Notes: a model not told the origin generated them from the letters alone. Positions 1-9,981 are shown, counted from the first letter of the stretch. The stretch is DNA of 64,000 bases from Clostridium sp. (GCF_018372875.1 NZ_JAHAIF010000006.1:1-64000); one strand, 5' to 3'. Numbers and translations are program-made.

Positions 1-50
1 GTGTTTAAGTACAAATAATATCTAAAGGTTATTCGTAAAATAGGAAAAAA

Positions 51-103
51 GGAGCTGTCGCTAACGGATTTTATTCCGCTAATGCGACAGCTCCATTTTT
101 TTT
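51..103 (+). terminator. Intrinsic terminator of a gene upstream of the window
   Basis: An 11-bp perfect stem (GGAGCTGTCGC at 51-61 with GCGACAGCTCC at 84-94) is followed by a run of T. It lies before the first gene and should end a transcript entering from the left. Confidence 0.9.
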
Positions 104-161
104 GTATCAAAAATACCATAATGGGTAAACTATTCCTGTACTTAATGAAAGGGGAATTTAG

Positions 162-662
162 ATGTATAGGATTAAGGATTTTTTTTATAAGACAGTATAT
201 GATATAAAAGGAAAGAAATTAGGTTCTGTAAGAGATATATATATTGATTTCTATAAGGGTAAGGTAATTGGGCTATTAGTAGGGGGGTACTCCTTGAAAT
301 TAAAGAATAATTATACTCCCATTGATGAAATATTAAATATAGATGATGATATATTAGTTAAGGGATGTATAAAAGGAGAAGGATTAAAGCTAACTGAGAT
401 AATAGGAATGGAAGTAATTAATAGGTATGGAACTATTAAAGGTGTTGTTGAGGATATATTAATAAAAGAGGAGGATTATTCTATAAAGGGTATAATAGTT
501 GGTGCAGGAATAATTGATAAATTGATATATGGACGTGAAGTTATTTTAATAAATCAGTCTGTTTTAGGGGAAGACTGCATTTTATATTTAGGTGATTCTA
601 ATGTAGTAGTTAAAAATATACCTCATGAAGTGAGTAATAATGAATATTATAAAAAAGCATAA
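162..662 (+). CDS. PRC-barrel domain protein
   Basis: A 166-residue protein with two PRC-barrel-like halves. The first half (residues about 5-70) has the pattern 'vyDikGkkLGsVrDIyiD...gkviGLlv' and the second (about 80-160) 'geviNryGtiKGvVeDil'. PRC-barrel proteins are small beta-barrel adaptors found with ribosome maturation factors, photosynthetic complexes and sporulation-linked proteins; the partner here is unknown. No signal peptide or membrane segment is visible. The start at 162 follows a GAAAGGGG ribosome binding site. Its 3' end overlaps the next gene by 23 bases, so the two are probably translationally coupled. A second, shorter PRC-barrel gene lies at 23012. Confidence 0.75.
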   Translation: MYRIKDFFYKTVYDIKGKKLGSVRDIYIDFYKGKVIGLLVGGYSLKLKNNYTPIDEILNIDDDILVKGCIKGEGLKLTEIIGMEVINRYGTIKGVVEDILIKEEDYSIKGIIVGAGIIDKLIYGREVILINQSVLGEDCILYLGDSNVVVKNIPHEVSNNEYYKKA

Positions 663-1671
663 AAATATAATTATAAAACTTAGTTTAGGTATATTATTTC
701 TGGTTTTAATATCCATATATATTTTTAATTTAAATATAAGGAAAATATTTAATTTAGTACTTCTATCCTTTATTATAGCTTACATATTAAAGCCTTTAAA
801 AATATATATTGCAAAACATACTAAGATAAAAGAAAAAAAGGTAGCTTTATTAATTATTTTAGGCATACTAATTATAGCTATATTTTCTATAGTTCTATTA
901 ATACCTACAATGTTTAAAGAAATGAATAATATTGGGCCAATGATAAATAAATTAACGGAGTCTATAGAAGATTTTTTTCTTACATCTAACATAGGAAACT
1001 CTACCTTTCTCAAGTTCTTGTATGAAGATGGTAGAGAAAGAATATCCTCATTTATAAATTCATTTTCAGGAAGTATAGTAGAGCATATTATTGCATTTAG
1101 TGAGGATATTATGAGCTTTGCAGTAGTGCCAGTTATTACATATTATTTCTTAGCAGATGATGAATTTATATGGAATAAATGTTCTTTGCTTATACCAATT
1201 AAAAAAAGGGAACTGGTTAAAAAGATTATTAAAGATATAAATAAATTGTTAGAAAGTTATATTGTAGGGCAGCTATTATTGTCCTTAATTGTTGGTATAA
1301 TAACATTTATAGCTTTGATTCTGGTAAGAGTGAAATTTCCTTTATGGCTTTCTATATTAAATGGTATTTTTAATATAATACCTTACTTTGGTCCTATTTT
1401 TGGAGCAGTGCCAGTAGTTTTTATAGCCTTATTAGAATCTCCAACCAAAGCGTTATGGGCTGCATTGGCTATTTTAATAATACAACAGGTGGAAGGTAAT
1501 ATTCTTTCGCCAAAGATTACAGGAAATAGCACCAACATGCATCCTTTAGTCATTATAATACTACTACTTATAGGAGAAAGCTTTTGTGGATTTGTTGGTA
1601 TGATATTAGCTGTTCCAATAGGGGTTATAATTAAGGTTATATATGAAGATATAAATTACTATATATTTTAG
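640..1671 (+). CDS. AI-2E family transporter (permease)
   Basis: A 343-residue integral membrane protein with about seven or eight hydrophobic segments: two near the N-terminus, one near 60-80, and a cluster after residue 150. This matches the AI-2E/PF01594 permease family. The typical C-terminal blocks are present ('LNGIFNIIPYFGPIFGAVP' and 'GNILSPKITGNSTNMHPLVIII'). Known members range from autoinducer-2 exporters to Na+/H+ antiporters, so the substrate cannot be assigned. It starts inside the PRC-barrel gene after a weak AAGTGAG motif, which suggests coupling. It is followed directly by the alaS promoter and T-box leader. Confidence 0.85.
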   Translation: MNIIKKHKNIIIKLSLGILFLVLISIYIFNLNIRKIFNLVLLSFIIAYILKPLKIYIAKHTKIKEKKVALLIILGILIIAIFSIVLLIPTMFKEMNNIGPMINKLTESIEDFFLTSNIGNSTFLKFLYEDGRERISSFINSFSGSIVEHIIAFSEDIMSFAVVPVITYYFLADDEFIWNKCSLLIPIKKRELVKKIIKDINKLLESYIVGQLLLSLIVGIITFIALILVRVKFPLWLSILNGIFNIIPYFGPIFGAVPVVFIALLESPTKALWAALAILIIQQVEGNILSPKITGNSTNMHPLVIIILLLIGESFCGFVGMILAVPIGVIIKVIYEDINYYIF

Positions 1672-1698
1672 AAGTAATCCATAAAGAATACAAAAATA

Positions 1699-1727
1699 TT
1701 GACATAATTCTCTATATAAAATATAAT
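1699..1727 (+). promoter_or_regulatory. Sigma-A promoter of alaS
   Basis: A perfect consensus housekeeping promoter: TTGACA at 1699-1704, a 17-base spacer, and TATAAT at 1722-1727. Transcription would start near 1734, immediately before the T-box leader. Confidence 0.92.
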
Positions 1728-1734
1728 TTGAGAT

Positions 1735-1946
1735 GAAAAATTAATATTAAGCTGTGAAGAGGATTAGTAGATTTTGTTTTTCTATTTAGAGAGAAAGTGG
1801 TTGGTGAAAACTTTCTAGAAAAAGTTTCGAAGCTGCCTTGGAGCTATAATTATACTAAGTGATGCATTTTATTTTGTGCATAATTAGGGTGGTACCGCGG
1901 AAGTTTAGCCTTTCGTCCCTTATTTTTAGGGATGAAAGGCTTTTTT
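1735..1946 (+). promoter_or_regulatory. T-box leader (alanine) of alaS with terminator
   Basis: This is a tRNA-sensing T-box riboswitch. The T-box sequence AGGGTGGTACCGCGG is at 1886-1900, and its UGGU bulge complements the ACCA end expected of uncharged tRNA-Ala. Stem I has the AGUA-type motif near 1768. A GCT triplet at 1832-1834, followed by a purine, is the likely specifier codon for alanine and agrees with the downstream gene. The terminator is a 13-base-pair stem (1908-1920 with 1928-1940) plus a T run. Uncharged tRNA-Ala should favour the antiterminator and switch alaS on. The specifier choice is inferred; the T-box itself is clear. Confidence 0.93.
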
Positions 1947-1975
1947 ATATTTAAATTTAGATGGAGGTAATTAAT

Positions 1976-4615
1976 ATGAAAAATATTGGAACAAACGATC
2001 TAAGAGAAGAGTTTTTAAAGTTCTTTGAAAGTAAAGATCACTTAAGAATGAAGAGTTTTTCTTTAGTTCCTAAGAATGATAAAAGTTTATTATTAATAAA
2101 TGCTGGAATGGCTCCTCTTAAGCCATATTTTACAGGTCTTCAAGAACCACCAAGAAGAAGAGTAACAACTTGTCAAAAATGTATTAGAACAGGTGATATT
2201 GAAAATGTAGGAAAGACTTCAAGACATGGTACTTTTTTTGAAATGCTTGGAAACTTCTCTTTTGGTGATTATTTTAAAGAAGAAATAATTCCATGGGCTT
2301 GGGAGTTTATTACAGAGGTACTTCAAATTCCAAAGGATAAGCTTTATGTAACTATATACTTAGAAGATGATGAAGCTTTTGAAATTTGGAAGAGCAAAAC
2401 TGATGTAGATCCAAATAGAATTTTCAGATTAGGTAAGGATGATAACTTCTGGGAAATTGGAGTTGGACCATGTGGACCTTGTACAGAAATTCACTTTGAT
2501 AGAGGTGAAGGTGTAATAACTAATGTGGAAGACTTCTTAAAGGCTGCAGATGAGGATAGAGTAGTTGAGTTCTGGAACTTAGTATTTACACAATTTGATA
2601 AGGATGAAGAAGGAAATTACAATAGATTAGAGCATCCTAACATAGATACTGGAATGGGATTAGAAAGAATTGCAACTATAATGCAAGGCGTAGATAATAT
2701 ATTTGAAATAGATACAGTTAAAAATATTTTAGCTAAGGTAAGTGAATTATCAGGAGTTAAGTATGGAGAAGATTCTAATAAGGATGTATCTTTAAGAATA
2801 ATTACTGACCATGTAAAAGCTGTAACTATGTTAATATCTGATGGTGTATCACCAAGTAATGAAGGAAGAGGTTATGTACTTAGAAGACTTCTTAGAAGAG
2901 CTGCAAGACATGGAAGATTACTTGGAATTAAGGGGATATTCTTAAAGGATGTAGTTGATTCAGTGGTAGAAAACTATGCACCAGCTTATCCAGAATTAAA
3001 AGAAAACCAAGATTATATTAAGAAGATGGTTACATTAGAAGAGGAAAGATTCAATGAAACTATTGATTCAGGAATGAATATTTTACTTGGATATATTGAT
3101 GAATTAATCAAAGAAGGAAAAGATACTCTTGATGGAGAAAAGGCGTTTAAGCTTTATGATACATTTGGATTCCCATATGAACTTACAGAGGAAATATGTG
3201 AAGAAAAGTCATTAAAAGTTGATAGAGAAGCTTTTGATAAAGAAATGGAAGATCAAAGAACAAGAGCTAGAAATGCAAGAGGGGAATCTTCTTACATGGG
3301 TAGTGATGAACTTCCAATAAATAAGATTGATGCTTCAGTAGAAAGTGAATTCTTAGGATATGAGACACTTACTTGTGAAGGTGAAGTATTAGTTTTAGCC
3401 GATGATAATGAATTTAGAGAAGAATTATCAGAAGGGCAAAAAGGGTACTTAGTTTCAGATAAAACACCATTTTATGCTGAAATGGGTGGTCAAGTTGGAG
3501 ATAAAGGTATAATCCATGGTGAAGGATTTAAGATAGTTGTATTTGATACAAAGAAAAATGTTGGTGGTAAGACTGTTCAATATATTAAAGTTGAAGAGGG
3601 AACTGTTAAAGTAGGTTCAAAGGTTACTTTAGAAGTAAATAGAATTAGAAGAAGTAACGTTTGTAAGAATCATACAGCAACTCATATGCTACATAGTGCA
3701 TTAAAGAAGGTTGTTGGAGATCATATTAACCAAGCAGGTTCATATGTAGATGATGAAAGATTAAGATTTGACTTTACTCACTTCCAAGGGTTAAGTAAGG
3801 AAGAGTTAGAAAAGGTAGAAACATTAGTCAATGAAAAGATTATGGAAGTTTATAATGTTGGAACTGATTTAATGACATTAGATGAAGCAAGGGAATCAGG
3901 AGCAATGGCTTTATTCGACGATAAATACGGAGATAAGGTAAGAGTAGTAGGAGTTGGAGAATTCTCTAAAGAGCTTTGTGGGGGAACTCATGTGCATAAT
4001 TCTGGTGAAATAGGACTATTTAAGATAGTTAGTGAGGCAGGTGTTGCAGCTGGAATCAGAAGAATTGAAGCCTTAACAGGATTTAATGCAATTAAATATG
4101 TTGAAGACAAACAAAAGCTTCTTATAGATGCTTGTCATGCTTTAAAATGTAGTGAAAAGGAAATATTAAATAGAATTTCTAATAGTAATGCTGAACTTAA
4201 GGAGAAAGAGAGAGAAATTTCTGAACTTAAGAGTAAGTTAACTATGGGAGCTGAAGACGATATTTTAAATTCTGTTAAAGAAGTAAATGGAGTTAAGGTT
4301 GTTTCATATGCATTAGAAGATGTTGATGGAAATGCTTTAAGAGATTTAGCAGACAAAATAAGAGACAAAGTTCAGTCAGGTATAGTGGTACTTATTAGTA
4401 ATGTAGGTGGAAAAGTTAATTTAGTTGCAATGGCTACTAAGGATAGCGTTCAACTAGGTGTACATTGTGGAAAAGTAATAAAAGAAGTTGCTTCAATAGT
4501 TGGAGGAGGGGGAGGCGGTAGACCAGATATGGCTCAAGCCGGCGGTAAGAACCCTGAAAAGATAAATGAAGCAGTGGATAAGGTTTATGAAATAGTAGAA
4601 TCTTTAGTAAAGTAG
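1976..4615 (+). CDS. alaS: Alanine--tRNA ligase
   Basis: An 879-residue class II tRNA synthetase that charges tRNA-Ala in the cytoplasm. The N-terminal catalytic domain has the motif '[20 protein letters not shown]' and the '[20 protein letters not shown]' stretch. The editing domain has the metal-binding HTATHMLH (about residue 564) and CGGTH (about 668). The C-terminal DHHA1-type region ends in a glycine run followed by RPDMAQAGG. Length fits the family. The frame is open from an ATG at 1961, but that ATG overlaps the GGAGG ribosome binding site (1963-1967), so the ATG at 1976 is the start. Expression is governed by the upstream alanine T-box. Confidence 0.98.
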   Translation: MKNIGTNDLREEFLKFFESKDHLRMKSFSLVPKNDKSLLLINAGMAPLKPYFTGLQEPPRRRVTTCQKCIRTGDIENVGKTSRHGTFFEMLGNFSFGDYFKEEIIPWAWEFITEVLQIPKDKLYVTIYLEDDEAFEIWKSKTDVDPNRIFRLGKDDNFWEIGVGPCGPCTEIHFDRGEGVITNVEDFLKAADEDRVVEFWNLVFTQFDKDEEGNYNRLEHPNIDTGMGLERIATIMQGVDNIFEIDTVKNILAKVSELSGVKYGEDSNKDVSLRIITDHVKAVTMLISDGVSPSNEGRGYVLRRLLRRAARHGRLLGIKGIFLKDVVDSVVENYAPAYPELKENQDYIKKMVTLEEERFNETIDSGMNILLGYIDELIKEGKDTLDGEKAFKLYDTFGFPYELTEEICEEKSLKVDREAFDKEMEDQRTRARNARGESSYMGSDELPINKIDASVESEFLGYETLTCEGEVLVLADDNEFREELSEGQKGYLVSDKTPFYAEMGGQVGDKGIIHGEGFKIVVFDTKKNVGGKTVQYIKVEEGTVKVGSKVTLEVNRIRRSNVCKNHTATHMLHSALKKVVGDHINQAGSYVDDERLRFDFTHFQGLSKEELEKVETLVNEKIMEVYNVGTDLMTLDEARESGAMALFDDKYGDKVRVVGVGEFSKELCGGTHVHNSGEIGLFKIVSEAGVAAGIRRIEALTGFNAIKYVEDKQKLLIDACHALKCSEKEILNRISNSNAELKEKEREISELKSKLTMGAEDDILNSVKEVNGVKVVSYALEDVDGNALRDLADKIRDKVQSGIVVLISNVGGKVNLVAMATKDSVQLGVHCGKVIKEVASIVGGGGGGRPDMAQAGGKNPEKINEAVDKVYEIVESLVK

Positions 4616-4724
4616 TATACATTTCCAATTAAATAAGGTATAATTATATGTGAATAGAAATATAAAAAGTGGTTATATTATTAATGATGAAATATAATTT
4701 CCTTAACAATATGTAAGGGGGGGA

Positions 4725-4741
4725 GTTGCATTTTAGGCAAC
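4725..4741 (+). promoter_or_regulatory. Hairpin between the Shine-Dalgarno and start of ireB
   Basis: GTTGC (4725-4729) and GCAAC (4737-4741) form a 5-bp stem with a 7-base loop. It sits between a G-rich ribosome binding site (4717-4725) and the ATG at 4749. If folded, the remaining spacer is 7 bases, an ideal distance; unfolded it is 23 bases. This supports the ATG at 4749 as the start. Confidence 0.5.
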
Positions 4742-4748
4742 GGTGAAT

Positions 4749-5006
4749 ATGAGCAAAAATATAGAACATACAATGCAATTTGATGTACAAAAAAATAAGG
4801 AAGCATTAACAAAAGCTATATTAACAGAGGTTTATGATTCTTTACAAAAGAAAGGTTATAATCCAATAAATCAACTTGTTGGTTATCTAATATCAGGAGA
4901 CCCTACTTACATTACAAATTATAACGGAGCTAGAGCTTTGGTAAGAAAACTTGAAAGAGACGAAATTCTTGAAGAAGTAATAAAATCTTATTTAGAAATT
5001 AAGTAG
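4749..5006 (+). CDS. IreB family regulatory phosphoprotein (UPF0297)
   Basis: An 85-residue protein with the family core 'KKGYNPINQLVGYLISGDPTYITNYNGARALVRKLERDEILEE'. In Enterococcus faecalis IreB is a substrate of the PASTA kinase IreK and helps control cephalosporin resistance; the kinase homologue here is at 53617. The gene is next to ruvX and a DUF1292 gene, an arrangement also known in Bacillus (yrzL-yrrK-yrzB). A GTG at 4743 in the same frame is an alternative start, but it lies only one base beyond the hairpin at 4725-4741; I prefer ATG 4749. Confidence 0.88.
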   Translation: MSKNIEHTMQFDVQKNKEALTKAILTEVYDSLQKKGYNPINQLVGYLISGDPTYITNYNGARALVRKLERDEILEEVIKSYLEIK

Positions 5007-5033
5007 AAGGTGCCCGTTTATACGGGCACCTTT
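5007..5033 (+). terminator. Hairpin between ireB and ruvX
   Basis: A 9-bp stem (GGTGCCCGT 5009-5017 with ACGGGCACC 5022-5030) has a 4-base loop and only three T afterwards. It may be a weak or partial terminator or an mRNA-stabilising hairpin inside the operon. Confidence 0.55.
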
Positions 5034-5058
5034 AATATATTTAGGATAGGAGCACAAA

Positions 5059-5478
5059 ATGAGAATACTTGGCTTAGATATAGGGCAAAAAACTATTGGG
5101 GTAGCAATATCAGATCCCTTAGGATTTACTGCTCAAGGTATTACAACAATAAGGAGAAAGAAAAAAGAAGAAGACATAAATGAAATAGTGAAGTTATGTA
5201 AAGAATATGCTGTAGAGACTATAGTAGTTGGATTACCTAAAAACATGAATGGTTCAATTGGTTTTGCAGGAGAGAAAATAATGGAGTTTGTAGAACTATT
5301 AAAGAATTCTATAGAATGTAAAATTGAACTTTGGGATGAGAGGCTTACAACAGTTGCTGCACATAGAGCAATGTTAGAAGCTGATCTTTCAAGAGGCAAG
5401 AGAAAAAAGATAGTAGATAAAATTGCAGCTACATATATTTTACAAGGTTATCTAGATAGGTTATCAAATATGAAATAA
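5059..5478 (+). CDS. ruvX: Putative pre-16S rRNA nuclease / Holliday junction resolvase-like (YqgF)
   Basis: A 139-residue RNase H-fold protein of the YqgF/RuvX family, linked to 16S rRNA 5'-end maturation. Visible motifs are the first acidic strand '[17 protein letters not shown]' at the N-terminus, '[11 protein letters not shown]' (about 59-69), 'WDERLTT' (about 94-100) and '[14 protein letters not shown]' near the C-terminus. The start at 5059 follows an AGGAG site. It lies between the IreB-type gene and DUF1292, its usual clostridial and bacillar setting. Both the rRNA nuclease and resolvase names are in use; the rRNA role is better supported in the literature. Confidence 0.93.
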   Translation: MRILGLDIGQKTIGVAISDPLGFTAQGITTIRRKKKEEDINEIVKLCKEYAVETIVVGLPKNMNGSIGFAGEKIMEFVELLKNSIECKIELWDERLTTVAAHRAMLEADLSRGKRKKIVDKIAATYILQGYLDRLSNMK

Positions 5479-5553
5479 AATTCCCAATTGAAAATTATTA
5501 TTGACAATATCCATTAAGAAATTTTAAAATAAACAAAAAGGAGAGATATAAAA

Positions 5554-5823
5554 ATGGTAAAAGAACTTGAATTTATATATTTATTAAACGAAGAAGGTAA
5601 GGAAGAAAAAATGAGAGTAATTACTTTCTTTAAAATAGAGGATACTAACCAAGAGTATGTTGTTGTTACTCCAGCAGATTTAGATGTAGAGGAAGCTTAT
5701 GTACTTAAGTTTGTAAAGGATGAAGAAGGTAACGAAAGTTATATGACTATAGATAATGATGAGGAATTTAATCTAGTTGCAGAGACATATGAACTTTTAA
5801 TGCAAGAGGATTTAGACGAATAA
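5554..5823 (+). CDS. DUF1292 domain protein (YrzB-like)
   Basis: An 89-residue, strongly acidic protein of the DUF1292 family, for which no function is established. The family pattern 'fkiedtnqeYvvvtPad...eeaYvlkfvkdeegne' covers most of the chain. An AAAGGAGAG ribosome binding site precedes the ATG. It is the third member of the conserved IreB-RuvX-DUF1292 trio and is followed after 25 bases by the Fur-family gene. Confidence 0.88.
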   Translation: MVKELEFIYLLNEEGKEEKMRVITFFKIEDTNQEYVVVTPADLDVEEAYVLKFVKDEEGNESYMTIDNDEEFNLVAETYELLMQEDLDE

Positions 5824-5848
5824 TTAGAAAAGGAAGAGGGTGTTGTTA

Positions 5849-6310
5849 ATGGGGAAAAATGTAGAAATTGATTATGTAGCACTAAAAGAGGATTTAAAAA
5901 ATAAGGGATATAAACTAACTCCTCAAAGAAGAGCTATAGTAGATACCATTGTAGAAAGTGAAGGTAAGCACTTAACAGCTGAAGAGATTTATGATGAGGT
6001 TAAAAAAAGTTGCCCTGAAATAGGACTTGCAACTGTATATAGAACAATTTTATTACTTGAAGATATAGGTATTCTAAGTAGACTTCACTTAAATGATGGA
6101 TGTAGTAGATATGAATTAGTTCATAGTGACGAAACACATAGACATCATCATTTAGTATGTAATGAATGCAATGGGGTTATAGAAGTAGAAGATGACTTAT
6201 TAGAAGAACTAGAAGAAGAAATTGAAAAAGAATACGGATTTAAGATAGTAGATCATGCTCTAAAGTTCTATGGTGTTTGTAAAGAATGTCAGAAGAAAAA
6301 TGAGAAGTAA
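5849..6310 (+). CDS. fur: Fur family metal-responsive transcriptional repressor
   Basis: A 153-residue Fur-superfamily regulator. The N-terminal winged helix has 'YKLTPQRRAIVDTIVESEGKHLTAEEIYDEV' and 'GLATVYRTILLLEDIGI'. The C-terminal half has the metal ligands 'HRHHHLVCNECNGVIEVE' and a closing 'VCKECQ', giving a CxxC...CxxC structural zinc site. The frame is open from a GTG at 5840, but the AGGAAGAGG ribosome binding site (5831-5839) abuts it, so ATG 5849 is chosen. Family alternatives are PerR and Zur; its position after yrzB and before RNase J matches the gene called fur in C. acetobutylicum, as I recall it. The iron specificity is inference. Confidence 0.88.
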   Translation: MGKNVEIDYVALKEDLKNKGYKLTPQRRAIVDTIVESEGKHLTAEEIYDEVKKSCPEIGLATVYRTILLLEDIGILSRLHLNDGCSRYELVHSDETHRHHHLVCNECNGVIEVEDDLLEELEEEIEKEYGFKIVDHALKFYGVCKECQKKNEK

Positions 6311-6350
6311 TATAACAAAAGTTTTTACGTGAAGTAAAAGGAGGGGAAAT

Positions 6351-8018
6351 ATGAGAACAGAGAGAGCAAAGGTCAAAATAATACCTCTGGGTGGGTTAAA
6401 CGAAATTGGGAAAAATATTACAGCAATTGAGTTTAAAGATGATATTGTTATCATAGATTGTGGCCTTAGATTCCCTGATGAGGATATGTTCGGTATAGAT
6501 GTTGTTATACCAGATATATCATATTTATTAAAAAATCAGGAGAAAATAAGAGGTATTTTCTTGACACATGGACATGAGGATCATATCGGAGCGTTGCCTT
6601 ATGTTTTAAGACAATTAAATGTTCCAGTTTACGGAACAAAATTAACTCTTGGTATAGTTGAAACTAAACTAAAAGAGCACGGATTATTAGGTTCAACAAC
6701 TTTAATAACTGTAAAACCAAGAGATACAGTAAAGTTGAATTCTGTTTCTGTTGAATTCATAAAAACAAATCATTCTATTGCTGATTCAGTAGCAATAGCA
6801 ATTCATACACCTTTAGGAGTAGTATTACATACTGGTGATTTTAAAATTGATTATACTCCTATAGATGGTCAGCTAACTGATTTTGCTAGATTAGCTGAAC
6901 TTGGTAGAAAAGGCGTACTTGTTATGATGGCTGATTCTACCAACGTAGAAAGACCTGGATATACTATGTCTGAAAGAACTGTAGGAGAAAGCTTTATGAA
7001 GCTATTTTCTAATGCAGAAGGAAGAATAATAGTTGCTACATTTGCATCTAATATTCATAGAATTCAACAGATAATAGATGCAGCAGAGAGTTATGGAAGA
7101 AAAGTTGCTGTATCTGGAAGAAGTATGGAGAATATAGTTCAGGTTGCTAAAGAACTAGGGTATTTAGAATCAAAGGAAGATACATTGATTTCTTTGGATC
7201 AGATTTTAAAATATCCTGATAATAAGGCAGTAATCATTACTACAGGAAGTCAAGGAGAGCCAATGTCAGCTTTAGCAAGAATGGCATCTTCCGAACATAG
7301 AAAGATTAGTATAGTTGAGGGAGATACGGTTATTATTTCTGCTAATCCAATACCAGGAAATGAAAAGACTGTATCTAGAGTGGTTAATCAGTTATTTAAA
7401 CAAGGTGCTGAAGTTATATATGAATCATTAGCTGAAGTTCACGTGTCAGGTCATGCCTGTCAAGAAGAATTAAAGTTGATGCAAACATTAGTAAAGCCAC
7501 GATTTTTTATTCCTGTGCATGGAGAGTACAGGCATCTAAAACAACATGCAGAATTAGCTTGTAAATTAGGTCTTCCAGAAAGAAATTTTGTTATAGCAGA
7601 AAATGGAGATGTAGTTGAAGTTGCAAGAAATTATATTAAAAAGAATGGAACTGTAACTTCAGGTCAAGTATTTGTAGATGGTTTAGGTGTAGGTGATGTA
7701 GGTCATATTGTATTAAGAGATAGAAAGCATTTATCTCAAGATGGAATATTAACAGTAGTTGTTACAATAGAAAAAGAAACAAGTACAGTTATAGCTGGAC
7801 CAGATATTATTTCAAGAGGTTTTGTCTATGTTAGAGAATCTGAAGGACTAATGGATGAGGCTAGAGAAATAGTGAAAAATGTATTAGAAGAGTGCGAAGA
7901 AAAGAAAATTAGCGACTGGGCTACACTGAAATCTAATATAAGAGAAGAGTTAAGAGAATTCTTATATGAAAAAACTAAGAGAAAACCAATGATTTTACCT
8001 ATTATAATGGAGATATAA
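6351..8018 (+). CDS. rnj: Ribonuclease J
   Basis: A 555-residue metallo-beta-lactamase/beta-CASP ribonuclease acting in mRNA decay and 5' end processing of rRNA as endo- and 5'-3' exonuclease. The zinc motif HGHEDH is at residues 73-78, and a later 'HTGDFKIDYTP' supplies further ligands. The beta-CASP region includes 'VATFASNIHRIQQIIDAAE', 'TTGSQGEPMSAL' and 'HVSGHACQEELK'. A C-terminal domain follows from about residue 450. The start follows GGAGGGG. It is a single copy in this window; whether it corresponds to RNase J1 or J2 of Bacillus cannot be decided here. Confidence 0.95.
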   Translation: MRTERAKVKIIPLGGLNEIGKNITAIEFKDDIVIIDCGLRFPDEDMFGIDVVIPDISYLLKNQEKIRGIFLTHGHEDHIGALPYVLRQLNVPVYGTKLTLGIVETKLKEHGLLGSTTLITVKPRDTVKLNSVSVEFIKTNHSIADSVAIAIHTPLGVVLHTGDFKIDYTPIDGQLTDFARLAELGRKGVLVMMADSTNVERPGYTMSERTVGESFMKLFSNAEGRIIVATFASNIHRIQQIIDAAESYGRKVAVSGRSMENIVQVAKELGYLESKEDTLISLDQILKYPDNKAVIITTGSQGEPMSALARMASSEHRKISIVEGDTVIISANPIPGNEKTVSRVVNQLFKQGAEVIYESLAEVHVSGHACQEELKLMQTLVKPRFFIPVHGEYRHLKQHAELACKLGLPERNFVIAENGDVVEVARNYIKKNGTVTSGQVFVDGLGVGDVGHIVLRDRKHLSQDGILTVVVTIEKETSTVIAGPDIISRGFVYVRESEGLMDEAREIVKNVLEECEEKKISDWATLKSNIREELREFLYEKTKRKPMILPIIMEI

Positions 8019-8065
8019 TTAGGTTGACTTTTAAAGCTTAAAAGATTAAAATAAAAAAGGTTTAA

Positions 8066-8098
8066 AAAATTGGGTACTTGCGTATCCAATTTTCTTTT
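8066..8098 (+). terminator. Intrinsic terminator after RNase J
   Basis: The stem ATTGGGTAC (8069-8077) pairs with GTATCCAAT (8082-8090), with one G-U pair and a TTGC loop, and is followed by TTTCTTTTT. Confidence 0.8.
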
Positions 8099-8154
8099 TG
8101 AAAAAAATATTTATAGGTTTACATATTTGAAAACCAAGAATTTGGAGGCAAAGC

Positions 8155-9981
8155 ATGGAATTAAATAAAAGAGAAGATATAAGGAACATAGCTATTATAG
8201 CTCACGTTGACCATGGAAAAACTACTCTAGTAGATGCTCTTTTAAGACAAAGTAACGTTTTTAGAACAAACGAAAAGGTAGAAGAAAGAGTAATGGATTC
8301 TAACGATTTAGAAAAAGAAAGAGGAATTACAATACTTTCTAAGAATACTGCAGTTATGCATGAAGGAGTAAAGATAAACATAGTAGATACTCCAGGGCAT
8401 GCTGACTTTGGTGGAGAAGTTGAACGTGTACTTAAGATGGTTGACTCAGTATTACTAGTAGTCGACTCATATGAAGGACCAATGCCACAAACAAAGTTCG
8501 TATTAAAGAAGGCATTAGAATTAGAATTAAAGCCAATCGTTGTTATAAACAAAATAGATAAGCCAGATGCTAGACCAGAAGAAGTAATTGATGAAGTGTT
8601 TGATTTATTTGTTGAACTTGGAGCAAATGATGAACAATTAGATTTCCCAATTATCTACGCTTCTGCTAGAAATGGATTTGCTAGATATAACGTTGAAGAT
8701 ACAAATGAAGACATGCAACCATTATTTGAAACAATAATAAAGCATGTTGCTCCCCCAGAAGGATACCTAGATGCTCCATTCCAAATGCTGGTTACAACAT
8801 TAGATTCTAACGTATTCGTAGGAAAAATTGCTTTAGGAAAGATTCATAGAGGAAAAGTTAAAAAGAACCAAAATGTTGCTCTAGTATCTAATGATGGAAC
8901 GACAAAGAATTATAAGGTTACTAATATATTTGTATATAATGGATTAAAGAGAGAAGAGACAGATGAAGCAGGTTTTGGTGATATAGTTGCTATAAGTGGT
9001 GTTACCGATGCAAATATAGGTGAGACTATAGCAGATGCTGAAAATCCAGAAGCATTACCATTCGTACATATTGATGAACCAACATTAAGCATGAACTTTA
9101 TGGTAAATGATTCTCCTTTTGCAGGTCAAGAAGGTGAATTTGTTACATCAAGACACTTAAGAGATAGATTAATGAAAGAACTTGAAACAAATGTAAGTTT
9201 AAGAGTAAGAGAAATTACTCCTGATTGCTTTGAAGTTTCAGGTAGAGGAGAACTACATCTTTCTATACTTATAGAAACAATGAGAAGAGAAGGATATGAA
9301 TTCCAAGTATCAAAGGCTAACGTAATTTATAAAGAAGAAAATGGTAAAAAGCTTGAACCAATGGAATATTTAACAATTGATGTTCCAGAAGAATTTATGG
9401 GACCAGTTATGGAAAAGCTTGGGCCAAGAAAAGCTGAAATGGTTAATATGACATCAGCAGTAAATGGTTATTCAAGATTAGAGTTTGTAGTACCAGCTAG
9501 AGGACTTATAGGATTTAGAAATGAATTCATGACAGATACTAAGGGTAATGGTATCATGAATCATGTATTTGAAGGATATGGACCATACAAGGGAGACATT
9601 CCATCAAGAAGTAGAGGATCAATTGTTGCATTTGAAACAGGAGATGCAATAGCTTATGGATTATTTAATGCACAAGATAAGGGACAATTATTTATAGGAG
9701 CTGGTGTACCAGTGTACCAAGGAATGGTTGTAGGTGTATGTGGAAGAGCAGAAGACTTAGATATAAATGTATGTAAAGGTAAGAAGCTTACTAACACAAG
9801 AGCATCAGGATCAGATGATGCTGTTAAGTTGGTTCCACCAGTTGTTATGTCATTAGAAAATTGTCTAGAATTCATTAATAATGATGAATTAGTAGAGGTA
9901 ACTCCACAAAACATAAGAATGAGAAAGACAGTATTAGACAGTGGCGAAAGAAGAAGACTTATTAGCAGAAATAAAAAGTAA
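8155..9981 (+). CDS. typA: Translational GTPase TypA/BipA
   Basis: A 608-residue ribosome-associated GTPase of the EF-G-like family involved in ribosome assembly and stress adaptation. GTPase motifs are AHVDHGKT (residues 16-23), VDTPGHADF (77-85) and NKIDKPDA (about 128). Elongation-factor domains II, III and V follow, and the TypA-specific C-terminal domain includes 'RGLIGFRNEF' and 'GAGVPVYQGMVVG'. The start at 8155 follows TTGGAGG. It stands alone between two terminators. Codon choice (many C-ending codons such as AAC and TAC) suggests high expression. Confidence 0.97.
   Translation: MELNKREDIRNIAIIAHVDHGKTTLVDALLRQSNVFRTNEKVEERVMDSNDLEKERGITILSKNTAVMHEGVKINIVDTPGHADFGGEVERVLKMVDSVLLVVDSYEGPMPQTKFVLKKALELELKPIVVINKIDKPDARPEEVIDEVFDLFVELGANDEQLDFPIIYASARNGFARYNVEDTNEDMQPLFETIIKHVAPPEGYLDAPFQMLVTTLDSNVFVGKIALGKIHRGKVKKNQNVALVSNDGTTKNYKVTNIFVYNGLKREETDEAGFGDIVAISGVTDANIGETIADAENPEALPFVHIDEPTLSMNFMVNDSPFAGQEGEFVTSRHLRDRLMKELETNVSLRVREITPDCFEVSGRGELHLSILIETMRREGYEFQVSKANVIYKEENGKKLEPMEYLTIDVPEEFMGPVMEKLGPRKAEMVNMTSAVNGYSRLEFVVPARGLIGFRNEFMTDTKGNGIMNHVFEGYGPYKGDIPSRSRGSIVAFETGDAIAYGLFNAQDKGQLFIGAGVPVYQGMVVGVCGRAEDLDINVCKGKKLTNTRASGSDDAVKLVPPVVMSLENCLEFINNDELVEVTPQNIRMRKTVLDSGERRRLISRNKK

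Noticed and set aside
5511..5530. TTGACA upstream of the DUF1292 gene as a promoter
   Set aside because: The only minus-10-like sequence (TAAAAT at about 5525) is 8 bases away, far too close.
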